The notes below the pieces were generated by a model, which saw only the letters and a list, made by a program, of their open reading frames with translations, made no database searches and had not been told where the DNA came from. Below are positions 17,595 to 27,730 of a stretch of 64,000 nt of DNA, piece by piece. Made by a program: the position numbers and the translations under genes. Every line of letters starts with the position of its first letter. Position 1 is the first letter of the stretch. The stretch comes from a bacterium (GTDB taxonomy: Bacteria; Actinomycetota; Acidimicrobiia; Spongiisociales; Spongiisociaceae): contig JAPPGV010000014.1 in NCBI GenBank assembly GCA_028821235.1, positions 1-64,000 of the forward strand, read 5' to 3'.

Positions 17595-18532
17595 TCAAGA
17601 GATCGAGCACCACGATCGCCGCGGTCGCGGCATTCGTACTCGTGCTCTCGGCCTGCGGCGTTCCGGAAGAGGAGGGCCCCGTGGCGATCGCCCGGGCCAA
17701 CTGGAGTTCCGGCTACATGCAAGCTGCCATCTATGCGGAGTTGATCACGGAACTCGGGTACGAGGTCACCGATCCGGCGGCCGCCACACTCAGCCCCTAC
17801 TCGTTCTATCCGGCCCTGGCCGCCGGGCAGTACGACCTGTGGGCCAATGGGTGGTTCCCTCTCCACGACTTCTATCTTGAAGGAGAGAACGTCACCGGCC
17901 AAGCGGTCGACCTACCGATCGAACCGGTCGGCTGGCAGGTGGCCCAAGGTGCCACCGACGGCCTGATGATCGACAAGGCTACGGCTGACAGTCTGGGGAT
18001 CACCTCGATGGACGGTGTGGCCGCTAACGCCGGTGTCTTCGACAATGACGGCGACGGCAAGGCCGACCTATTCGGATGCAACGTCGGATGGGGATGCGAG
18101 TCTGCCATCAACGACCAGATCGCCAACGAGAGTTGGGGTTCCAGCGTGGAGCAGATCTCCGGCACCTATGACGAATTGGCCGTTGGGGTCGTGGACAAGG
18201 TGAGTGCCGGTCAATCGGCACTGTTCTATGCCTGGACGCCCAACTGGACGAACACCGTTCTGGTGGAAGGTCAGAATGCCGTCTGGCTGCAGTCGAACGT
18301 CAATCACATTCGAGCGGTGGCGAACACCGACTTCCTGGATAGGAACCCGGATGTCCAACGCCTGCTCGAGGTAGTGGCGATTCCGCTGGGTGACATCGCG
18401 GCTCAGAACGCCAAGATGGCCGCAGCCGACGAGTATTCGGAGGCTGATGTCGAGGCCGACGCGCAGGCTTGGATCGCCGCCAACCGTGCGAAGGTCGACG
18501 ACTGGCTGGCCACAGCGCGAGCTGCCGGCTGA
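17591..18532 (+). CDS. Glycine-betaine-type (OpuAC/ProX-like) solute-binding lipoprotein
   Basis: A 313-residue extracytoplasmic binding protein with a lipobox LSAC (C22), so anchored by lipid to the outer face of the membrane. Candidate ligand-box aromatics are in NWSSGY, NGWFP (86-90) and AWTPNW (214-219). A calcium-loop-like DNDGDGKAD (151-159) is followed by C163 and C169. It is collinear with the N-terminal domain of the channel at 13530. GTG 17591 overlaps the BCCT stop (GTGA), so translation is coupled. No ABC permease or ATPase gene accompanies it, making a partner role with the BCCT carrier or the channel plausible but unproven. Confidence 0.9.
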   Translation: MIKRSSTTIAAVAAFVLVLSACGVPEEEGPVAIARANWSSGYMQAAIYAELITELGYEVTDPAAATLSPYSFYPALAAGQYDLWANGWFPLHDFYLEGENVTGQAVDLPIEPVGWQVAQGATDGLMIDKATADSLGITSMDGVAANAGVFDNDGDGKADLFGCNVGWGCESAINDQIANESWGSSVEQISGTYDELAVGVVDKVSAGQSALFYAWTPNWTNTVLVEGQNAVWLQSNVNHIRAVANTDFLDRNPDVQRLLEVVAIPLGDIAAQNAKMAAADEYSEADVEADAQAWIAANRAKVDDWLATARAAG

Positions 18533-18558
18533 CGGGTCCGGAACCAAGACAGCTAACG

Positions 18559-18600
18559 GAAGACCCGGCTCCTCATCGAATCAAGAGGAGCCGGGTCTTC
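18559..18600 (+). terminator. Strong hairpin terminator, probably bidirectional
   Basis: A perfect 16-bp stem (arms 18559-18574 and 18585-18600, starting GAAGACCCGG) closes a 10-nt loop, 27 nt after the lipoprotein stop. It lies between convergent genes. No T-run follows on either side, so efficiency is uncertain, but the position and stem argue for transcription termination. Confidence 0.75.
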
Positions 18601-18633
18601 GCGTGCCGGAGGCGAACCTCTAGCGTCCCGGGT

Positions 18634-19362
18634 TCAATCGCGCCGCCAGCGGAGCGCCATGAGATGGGGGATGTCGCCGTGCTGAGCAAGGATCGGATCT
18701 CTGGAGGCGGCTCTTGAACCCACACCCTGCTCCAGCGCCGCATCGAGTGACCACCCCGCCGTGGCCGCTTGGGTGAGCAGCGTTCCGATAGGTCGGTGGA
18801 TGAACTCGACGGACCGGTCTCCGGCCGGCTCCCGGGTTCGGCCCTCGCTCAGGTATTCCCCGAACCTCCAGAACAACTCGCCGTCGGTCGGGTCGATCAC
18901 CGGCCCGGACCCGGGAGCCGTGTAGACGGGATGGTTGATGACGATCGTCAACGACCCACCGGAGCGGGTGGCCCGGGCGGTCTCGGCGAAGAAGCGCCCC
19001 GAGTCTTCGAGGTGCTCCAGCGCCAGGACGGCGTAGGCGCCGTCCACCGCCTCGTCGCGTACACACGCCAGGTCGGGCAGCCGGCCGAGGAACACCGGAT
19101 GGCGACCCGAGGCCAGGCTGGCCAGCTCGAGATTGACGTCCACACCGACAACCCGGACGCCCTGGGCAGCCAGCCTCTCGCCGATGCGCCCTTCCCCGCA
19201 ACCCAGGTCCAGCAATACCTGCCCGCTCCGCGGCCCGAGCACTTGGAGGAAGAGCGGACCCACCTCTTCCTCGTAGGCCGGATCATCGGCCTCGGTCATC
19301 CACCAACCGGCCATGCCGTCCCAATCGTCCGTCTGTTCAGGTCTCGGCGGCAGGACTGGCAC
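18634..19362 (-). CDS. Class I SAM-dependent methyltransferase
   Basis: A 242-residue protein with a Rossmann methyltransferase core: motif I LDLGCGEGRIGERL (about 56-69), an acidic residue in VGVDVN, and a motif IV-like VLALEHLEDSGRF. The substrate cannot be read from sequence; UbiE/small-molecule type methyltransferases are the closest in style. It starts 3 nt beyond the uvrA stop and is likely co-transcribed with uvrA. Confidence 0.85.
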   Translation of the reverse strand: MPVLPPRPEQTDDWDGMAGWWMTEADDPAYEEEVGPLFLQVLGPRSGQVLLDLGCGEGRIGERLAAQGVRVVGVDVNLELASLASGRHPVFLGRLPDLACVRDEAVDGAYAVLALEHLEDSGRFFAETARATRSGGSLTIVINHPVYTAPGSGPVIDPTDGELFWRFGEYLSEGRTREPAGDRSVEFIHRPIGTLLTQAATAGWSLDAALEQGVGSRAASRDPILAQHGDIPHLMALRWRRD

Positions 19363-19364
19363 TC

Positions 19365-22184
19365 CTACGCGAGGACGTCCCGCAGGAACTTGCCGGTGTA
19401 GGACTCGGGTACGGCGGCTACCTGCTCGGGGGTTCCCGAGGCCACGATCCGTCCGCCCTCATCCCCCCCTTCCGGGCCGAGGTCGATGATCCAGTCGGCG
19501 GAACGCACCACGTCCAGGTTGTGCTCGATCACCACGACCGTGTTGCCCGTGTCCACGAGGCGGTGGAGCACTTCCAGGAGCTTGCGCGTGTCCTCGAAAT
19601 GGAGTCCGGTCGTGGGCTCGTCGAGGATGTAGAAGGTGTTGCCGGTGGCCCGCTTGCCCAGCTCGGACGCCAGCTTCACCCGCTGGGCCTCCCCGCCCGA
19701 GAGGGTCGGCGCGGGCTGGCCCAAGCGGATGTAACCGAGGCCGACGTCGCAGATGGTCTGGACGATCCGGGCGATCGGGGGCTGGGCCTCGAAGAACGAG
19801 AGGGCCTCCTCGGCGGGCATGTTCAGGACGTCGGCGATCGACCGGCCCTTCCAGAGCACCTGCAGGGTGTCCCGGTTGTAGCGCCGGCCCTCGCAGATCT
19901 CGCACAGTACGTAGACGTCCGGCAGGAAGTGCATCTCGATCCGGATCGTGCCGTCGCCCCGGCAGGCCTCGCAGCGCCCGCCCTTGACGTTGAACGAGAA
20001 CCGCCCAGGCAGGTAGCCGCGGGCCCTGGCCTCGGGGGTGGAGGAGAACAGCTTGCGGATCCGGTCGAACACCTTCGTGTACGTAGCGGCGTTCGAGCGG
20101 GGTGTGCGTCCGATGGGCGACTGGTCGATGTTGATCACCTTGTCGAGTTGCCCCATTCCTTCGATGCGGCGGTGCCTTCCCGGAACGGTGCGCGAGCGGT
20201 ACAGATGGCTGTGGAGGCCCTTCGACAGGATTTCCTGGACCAGGGAGGACTTACCGCTCCCGGACACTCCTGTGACAGCGATCAGCTTCCCCAGGGGGAG
20301 GTCCACGTCGAGGTCTCGTAGGTTGTTCTCGGCGGCCCCGATCACCCTGAGCCACCGCCCGTCGCCGTTGCGGCGGTGCTCGGGGGTGGGTATGCGCCGC
20401 CGCCCATCCATGTAGGCGCCGGTCAGCGACTCCGGCTCGGCCACGAGGTCGGATAGCTCGCCCTGGGCCACCACGTGCCCGCCCCGCTCCCCCGCTCCCG
20501 GTCCCAGGTCGACCACATGGTCGGCGGTCCGGATGGTCTCCTCGTCGTGCTCGACCACGATCAGGGTGTTGCCGAGATCACGGAGCCGGAGCAGCGTCTC
20601 CAGCAGCCGCCGGTTGTCGCGCTGGTGGAGGCCGATGGAAGGCTCGTCGAGCACGTAGAGAACGCCCACCAGCCCGGAGCCGATCTGGGTTGCCAGGCGG
20701 ATGCGCTGCGCCTCGCCTCCGGAGAGGCTGGCCGCGCCCCGGTAGAGGGTCAGGTACTCGAGACCCACGTCGAGGAGGAACCTGAGACGCTCCCGGATCT
20801 CCTTGAGCACCGGACCGGCGATGGTCGCATCCCGTTCGCCGAGCTCCAGCCGCTCGAGGGCTTCGAGCGTGCCCCGGATCGACCGGTCGCAGACCTCGAA
20901 GATGTTCATTCCCCCCACGGTGACGGCCAGTGACACCGGGTTGAGGCGGGCGCCGGAGCAGGTCGGGCAGGGTACCTGGCGCATGTACTCCTCGTACAAC
21001 GACCGGGCCCGATCCGACTCGGTCTGCTCGTGGCGCCGTCGCAGTACCGGGATCACCCCTTCGTACTTGGCCCGGTAGCGCCGCCGGCGGCCGAACCGGT
21101 TGGTGAAGGACACCTGGATCTTGAGGTCTCCGGTTCCGTACAGCACGGCCTGCTGGTGCTCGCTGTCAAGGTCGCAGAACGGGGTGTCGACGTCGAAGCC
21201 CAGCGTTCTCGCCAGGCCGTTGAGGAGATGCTGGTAGTAGCGGTTGCTGTTGCTAGCCCACGGGGCGAGCGCGCCGTCCGCGATGGAGCGCTCGTCATCG
21301 GGCACGACCAGACGGGGGTCCACCTCGAACCTGGTGCCGATACCCGAGCAGGCCTCGCAGGCGCCGTAGGGGCTGTTGAACGAGAACGAGCGGGGCTCCA
21401 TCTGGTCGAACGAGATACCGCAACTGTCGCAGGAGAGATGCTGGCTGAAGGTCAACTCGGACCCGCCGATGATGTCGATGACCGCGGTGCCGCCCGTCAG
21501 TCCCAGGGCGGTCTCCAGAGAGTCGGTGAGGCGCCGCACACCGCCCCGGCCTGCTACCAGCCGGTCCACCACCACCTCGATGGTGTGGGTGTAGTAGCGG
21601 TCGAGACGGATGGACTCGGCCAGGTCGACGATCTCACCGTCGACCCTGGCCCGGCTGAATCCCTGGCGGGACAGGTCCCGGAACAACTCCTCGTACTCCC
21701 CCTTCCGTCCCCGGACGATGGGCGCCAGCACCTGGAAGCGGGTGCCCTCGTCGAGCCCGGCTATGCGGTCGACGATCTGCTGGGGCGTCTGGCGCTCCAC
21801 CACCTTCCCGCACCGGGGACAGTGGGGCGTACCGATCCGGGCATAGAGGAGGCGGAGGTAGTCATGGATCTCGGTGACGGTTCCGACCGTGGAACGGGGA
21901 TTCCGGCTGGCGGTCTTCTGGTCGATCGAGATGGCAGGTGACAGGCCCTCGATGAAGTCCACGTCGGGCTTGTCCATCTGGCCCAGGAACTGGCGTGCGT
22001 ACGCCGACAGGCTCTCGACGTAGCGGCGCTGGCCCTCGGCGTAGATGGTGTCGAACGCCAGGCTGGACTTTCCGGACCCGGACAGGCCGGTGAAGACGAT
22101 GAACCTCTCTCGCGGCAACTCGATGGAGATGTCCTGGAGGTTGTGCTCGCGTGCTCCGCGAACGATGAGCTTGTCTCTGATCAT
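19365..22184 (-). CDS. uvrA: Excinuclease ABC subunit A
   Basis: Damage-recognition ATPase of nucleotide excision repair. The 939 residues carry two ABC modules, with Walker [13 protein letters not shown] near the N-terminus and [11 protein letters not shown] in the second. Signature segments are LSGGEAQRI and LSGGEAQRV. Zinc-finger cysteines are in HCPRCGK, CDSCGIS/CEAC, CPTC and [14 protein letters not shown]. Length and insertion domains are normal. The gene is complete with ATG at 22184. Confidence 0.98.
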   Translation of the reverse strand: MIRDKLIVRGAREHNLQDISIELPRERFIVFTGLSGSGKSSLAFDTIYAEGQRRYVESLSAYARQFLGQMDKPDVDFIEGLSPAISIDQKTASRNPRSTVGTVTEIHDYLRLLYARIGTPHCPRCGKVVERQTPQQIVDRIAGLDEGTRFQVLAPIVRGRKGEYEELFRDLSRQGFSRARVDGEIVDLAESIRLDRYYTHTIEVVVDRLVAGRGGVRRLTDSLETALGLTGGTAVIDIIGGSELTFSQHLSCDSCGISFDQMEPRSFSFNSPYGACEACSGIGTRFEVDPRLVVPDDERSIADGALAPWASNSNRYYQHLLNGLARTLGFDVDTPFCDLDSEHQQAVLYGTGDLKIQVSFTNRFGRRRRYRAKYEGVIPVLRRRHEQTESDRARSLYEEYMRQVPCPTCSGARLNPVSLAVTVGGMNIFEVCDRSIRGTLEALERLELGERDATIAGPVLKEIRERLRFLLDVGLEYLTLYRGAASLSGGEAQRIRLATQIGSGLVGVLYVLDEPSIGLHQRDNRRLLETLLRLRDLGNTLIVVEHDEETIRTADHVVDLGPGAGERGGHVVAQGELSDLVAEPESLTGAYMDGRRRIPTPEHRRNGDGRWLRVIGAAENNLRDLDVDLPLGKLIAVTGVSGSGKSSLVQEILSKGLHSHLYRSRTVPGRHRRIEGMGQLDKVINIDQSPIGRTPRSNAATYTKVFDRIRKLFSSTPEARARGYLPGRFSFNVKGGRCEACRGDGTIRIEMHFLPDVYVLCEICEGRRYNRDTLQVLWKGRSIADVLNMPAEEALSFFEAQPPIARIVQTICDVGLGYIRLGQPAPTLSGGEAQRVKLASELGKRATGNTFYILDEPTTGLHFEDTRKLLEVLHRLVDTGNTVVVIEHNLDVVRSADWIIDLGPEGGDEGGRIVASGTPEQVAAVPESYTGKFLRDVLA

Positions 22185-22229
22185 GGGCCCGGGCGGTTCG
22201 GCGCAGGGGAAGCGGGGATACCGTTCATG

Positions 22230-22250
22230 CTAGTGGTCGCCCGTGACCAG
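22230..22250 (+). repeat. Weak 7-nt repeat, GC-rich variant
   Basis: Units CTAGTGG, TCGCCCG and TGACCAG in the uvrB-uvrA gap share the CTAGTGGTC start with tracts at 3239 and 3888. It is a marginal member of the family. The segment also forms a small hairpin (GGTC, 6-nt loop, GACC). Confidence 0.3.
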
Positions 22251-22319
22251 CCACCATGACGGGCTACGGGCGGCCTGTCGCGTCACCTCCCGGGCATGAC
22301 GACGGGCCGGCCCCGGTCA

Positions 22320-24338
<2,019 letters not shown>

Positions 24339-24458
24339 GCCGCTCGATCATAGGGGGGTCGTGTGACAACCGGCAGGAGGAGGTGATACGGAGGCAGCCG
24401 GACGGGCGCCCGAGCGGGGATGGTCTATCGTTCGTGGCCGACGATGGCTCGAGGGGCG

Positions 24459-25511
24459 ATGCCTGATTACGGGAACATGCACGGATGGCACAGCGAAGAG
24501 TTCGTAGAACGTCGCGAATTCGATCTGCCCGCGTACATGGGGGCCACCACGTTCGCCAAGCTCCCCCTCGTAACCGACATCGGCCAGATCGCCGAGCGGG
24601 CCCCCGACGCGGTCATCGTGGGCGCGCCGCTCGACGACGGCACCACCTACCGGCCGGGGGCGAGGTTCGGGCCCAGAGCCATACGGACGGGCAACAACAA
24701 CTACGGCGTGTTCTACTCCCTCCAGCTCGGGGTGGACCTCTTCGAGGTGCTGGACGTGGTCGACGCCGGGGACGCCAACATCGAGCCGGTGTGGCTGGAA
24801 CGGGGTTACGCGATGATCTACCGCAAGGTTCGCGACCTGGCCGCGACGGGCACGGTGCCGATCGTCCTCGGAGGTGACCACGGCATCACCTGGCCGGCGG
24901 CCACCGCCATCGCGGAGGCCAACGATCCGGCGCGCATCGGGATGGTCCACTTCGATGCGCACGCCGACACCGGCGAAGTCTTCGGACCGATCGCGAACCA
25001 CGGATCCCCGATGCGGAAGCTCCTGGAGTCGGGCGCGATCGCGGGACCGAACTTCGTGCAGGTGGGGCTCAGAGGCTACTGGCCGGACGGGGAGACGCTG
25101 GCCTGGATGCAGGAGAAGGGCTTCCGGACGCACTTCATCACCGAGATCGAGGAGCATGGCGCCGAGGCGGTGGTCGACCGGGCGATCGAAGAGGCATTGG
25201 ACGGCGCCGATGCCGTGTACCTGAGCGTGGACATAGACGTTCTGGACCCGGCCTACGCTCCGGGGACGGGAACGGCCGAGCCTGGCGGGATGAGTACCCG
25301 CGAGCTGCTACGGGCGGTACGCCGGATAGTCGGCGCGGTCGAATTGGCGGGCATGGACGTGGTGGAGGTCTCCCCGCCCTTTGACCATGCCGATCTGACC
25401 GCGATGGCGGCCAACCGCGTGGTGATGGAGGCCCTCTCCGCGCTCGCCGTCAAGAAACGGTCGGGCACCGGCGTCCGGAGGTCTACCGGCCGGGTCGGGG
25501 GCGGGTCCTGA
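24459..25511 (+). CDS. Ureohydrolase (agmatinase/arginase superfamily)
   Basis: Binuclear manganese hydrolase that releases urea from a guanidino compound. The 350-residue protein shows all metal motifs: GGDHG (H141), FDAHADT (D166, H168, D170) and SVDIDVLDP (D258, D260), plus GTAEPGG with E274. The agmatinase-like features suggest agmatine or a guanidino acid; arginase proper is less likely. Start ATG 24459 has GAGGGG upstream; an ATG at 24420 is possible. It is divergent from uvrB, and its 3' end overlaps the convergent coaE by 29 bp. Confidence 0.9.
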   Translation: MPDYGNMHGWHSEEFVERREFDLPAYMGATTFAKLPLVTDIGQIAERAPDAVIVGAPLDDGTTYRPGARFGPRAIRTGNNNYGVFYSLQLGVDLFEVLDVVDAGDANIEPVWLERGYAMIYRKVRDLAATGTVPIVLGGDHGITWPAATAIAEANDPARIGMVHFDAHADTGEVFGPIANHGSPMRKLLESGAIAGPNFVQVGLRGYWPDGETLAWMQEKGFRTHFITEIEEHGAEAVVDRAIEEALDGADAVYLSVDIDVLDPAYAPGTGTAEPGGMSTRELLRAVRRIVGAVELAGMDVVEVSPPFDHADLTAMAANRVVMEALSALAVKKRSGTGVRRSTGRVGGGS

Positions 25512-26076
25512 TTCGTGCCAGGGCGTCGTCGAGCGCCGTGGCCAGATGCTCCCGCGTGCCCTCGTTGTCGATGACGTAGTCCGCCGCTTCCAACCACGCC
25601 CCCCGGGCGGGCTGAGCGGCCAGGCGGGAGTCGATCTCCCCTTCGGACATGCCCCGCCCGCGGAGCCGCTTCCTTCTGAGTTCGAGAGGTGCTTCGATCA
25701 CCACCCACAACCAGCTGTCGTCGACCAGGTCCGCCAGGACCGGAATCTCCACGGCCGCCGGACGGTCGCCTGCCTCCCGGGCCCATCGGGCGATGCCGCG
25801 GCGAATGGCCGGGTGGGTGATCGCCTCGAGTTCGGCGAGTTGATCCCGGTCGCGGAAGACGATGCGTCCCAGCGCGCGCCGGTCGATCGCTCCGCGGGTC
25901 ACGGCGGCCGGCCAGCGCTCGGCAACCCTGCGGGCGACCGGATGGCCTACCTCGAGGATCGAATGTCCTACCTGATCGGAGTCGAGAACTGCGAAGCCCC
26001 GCTCGGCCAGCAACCGCCCTGCCTGTGACTTACCGGAACCGATGCCCCCGCCGATGGCCAACCGCAGCGGCTTCAT
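25483..26076 (-). CDS. coaE: Dephospho-CoA kinase
   Basis: Last enzyme of coenzyme A synthesis, phosphorylating the ribose 3'-OH of dephospho-CoA. The 197-residue P-loop kinase has Walker A GGGIGSGKS (9-17), LDSDQVGH and the lid-region RKRLRGRGMSEGEI. It lies 16 nt downstream of rpsA, a frequent actinobacterial pairing, with polA further upstream. Confidence 0.94.
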   Translation of the reverse strand: MKPLRLAIGGGIGSGKSQAGRLLAERGFAVLDSDQVGHSILEVGHPVARRVAERWPAAVTRGAIDRRALGRIVFRDRDQLAELEAITHPAIRRGIARWAREAGDRPAAVEIPVLADLVDDSWLWVVIEAPLELRRKRLRGRGMSEGEIDSRLAAQPARGAWLEAADYVIDNEGTREHLATALDDALARIRTRPRPGR

Positions 26077-26092
26077 GAGCGGCCCCGCCTGG

Positions 26093-27511
26093 TTACCGGC
26101 GGCCGATCCCCCGCTCCTTCAGTTCTTGGAGAATCGCTTCGAGGGAGGCGTCCACGTCAAAGGAGGGCTGCTTCTCCTCCTTGGTATCCGCTCGCTCGAA
26201 CTCGGACACGGCGGGGCGCCGGCGCCTGGGCGGACGGTGACCCGACTGGCGGGCGCTGAACTCGGGTAGTGCCTGCTTGATGGAAAAACTCACCCGGCGG
26301 CGGCCCTCGTCCATCTCGGTCAGCTTGACCTTGACCCGCTGGCCGATGGAGAGTTCCAGTTCGGGGGACTCGACCCGGTGCATAGCGATCTCCGAGACGT
26401 GCACCAGACCCTCGACGCCGTCCCCGACCGCCACGAAGGCTCCGAAGGGCACCGTCTTGATCACCTCTCCGTCGAGAACGGTCCCGACCTCGTGCTGCTG
26501 GCTGAACGCCTGCCAGGGATCGGCGGTGGTCTGCTTGATGGACAGGGATATCCGTTCCCGGTTGCGGTCGATCTCCAGCACCTTGACGGTCACCTTCTGG
26601 CCGACCTTGACCACCTCCGAAGGGTGGTTGACGTGCTTCCAGCTCAGCTCGGAGACGTGCACCAGGCCGTCCATGCCGCCGAGGTCCACGAAGGCCCCGA
26701 AGTTCACCACCGAGGAGACCGAGCCGGTGCGGGTCTCACCCACGGTGAGGTTGCTGAGGAACGCGCCCCTCTGCTCGGCCTGGGCCTCTTCGAGGTAGGC
26801 GCGCCGGGACAGCACCACGTTGTTGCGGTTACGGTCCAACTCGATGACCTTGGCCTCGATGTCCTCGCCCACGAACGGATCGAGATCACGAACCCGGCGG
26901 AGATCGACCAGCGAGGCGGGCAGGAAGCCCCGTAGTCCGATGTCCACGATCAATCCGCCCTTTACCACCTCGATCACCGTGCCCCGGACGGTGCCCTTGT
27001 TCTCCTTGACCGCTTCTATCTGGCCCCAGACCCGCTCGTAGAGGGCTCGCTTCTTGGACAGGATCAGACGGCCGTGCTCGTCCTCCTTGTCGATTACCAG
27101 CACCTCGATCTTCTGACCGATCGAGACGATCTGGTCGGGCGTCACGTTCTTGCGGATCGATAGTTCCTTGAGCGGAACGACGCCCTCGGACTTGTAGCCG
27201 ATATCCACGAGGACTTCGTCCTGGCCCATGCTGACCACGTGTCCTTCGAGGATGTCGCCCTCTTTGAATTCCAGAACAGTCTCGGCGATGGCGGCTTCGA
27301 AGTCCTCGGGGCCGAGGTCGTCCGGTAGGGAGCTGACACTGCGAGCCTTGATGGCGGGCGGACCCATGACCGGGTGGTCGTCATCAGGATTCTCGACCAT
27401 CTCGGTCGGCACGACGACGGGCGGGAGGGATACCGGAGTGTTGGGGGTTGCTTCCGGCGTGGCAGGGCCGGTGTCTTGAGCGTTTTCTGTTTTATCGGCG
27501 GGAGTTTCCAT
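26093..27511 (-). CDS. rpsA: 30S ribosomal protein S1
   Basis: mRNA-binding ribosomal protein. The 472-residue product has an acidic, Pro/Thr-rich N-terminal extension (about 1-70) and four S1 OB-fold repeats (about 83-153, 170-237, 257-327 and 342-412). A basic tail contains GHRPPRRRRP. Four repeats is the actinobacterial form (six in enterobacteria). The ATG at 27511 follows a leader of about 220 nt in which no riboswitch or attenuator was recognised. Confidence 0.95.
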   Translation of the reverse strand: METPADKTENAQDTGPATPEATPNTPVSLPPVVVPTEMVENPDDDHPVMGPPAIKARSVSSLPDDLGPEDFEAAIAETVLEFKEGDILEGHVVSMGQDEVLVDIGYKSEGVVPLKELSIRKNVTPDQIVSIGQKIEVLVIDKEDEHGRLILSKKRALYERVWGQIEAVKENKGTVRGTVIEVVKGGLIVDIGLRGFLPASLVDLRRVRDLDPFVGEDIEAKVIELDRNRNNVVLSRRAYLEEAQAEQRGAFLSNLTVGETRTGSVSSVVNFGAFVDLGGMDGLVHVSELSWKHVNHPSEVVKVGQKVTVKVLEIDRNRERISLSIKQTTADPWQAFSQQHEVGTVLDGEVIKTVPFGAFVAVGDGVEGLVHVSEIAMHRVESPELELSIGQRVKVKLTEMDEGRRRVSFSIKQALPEFSARQSGHRPPRRRRPAVSEFERADTKEEKQPSFDVDASLEAILQELKERGIGRR

Positions 27512-27730
27512 CTTTCCTATTTCTCTGCGGGAGGTCCTGGACTGAATACGAGCCGGGACGCATCACGCCTCGGCAAAGCTGATCGGGTCTGGTGTGGTTG
27601 GTAGTGGACCTCCGGGCAGGAAAACCGTCTCGGCCAAGCGTTGCCGGTGACGGAACGCGCCGAAGAATAACACCTCCCCGCCCGGCCACGCAGACGCATC
27701 CTATGAGTGTATCCGCCGCCACGTGGTCCG

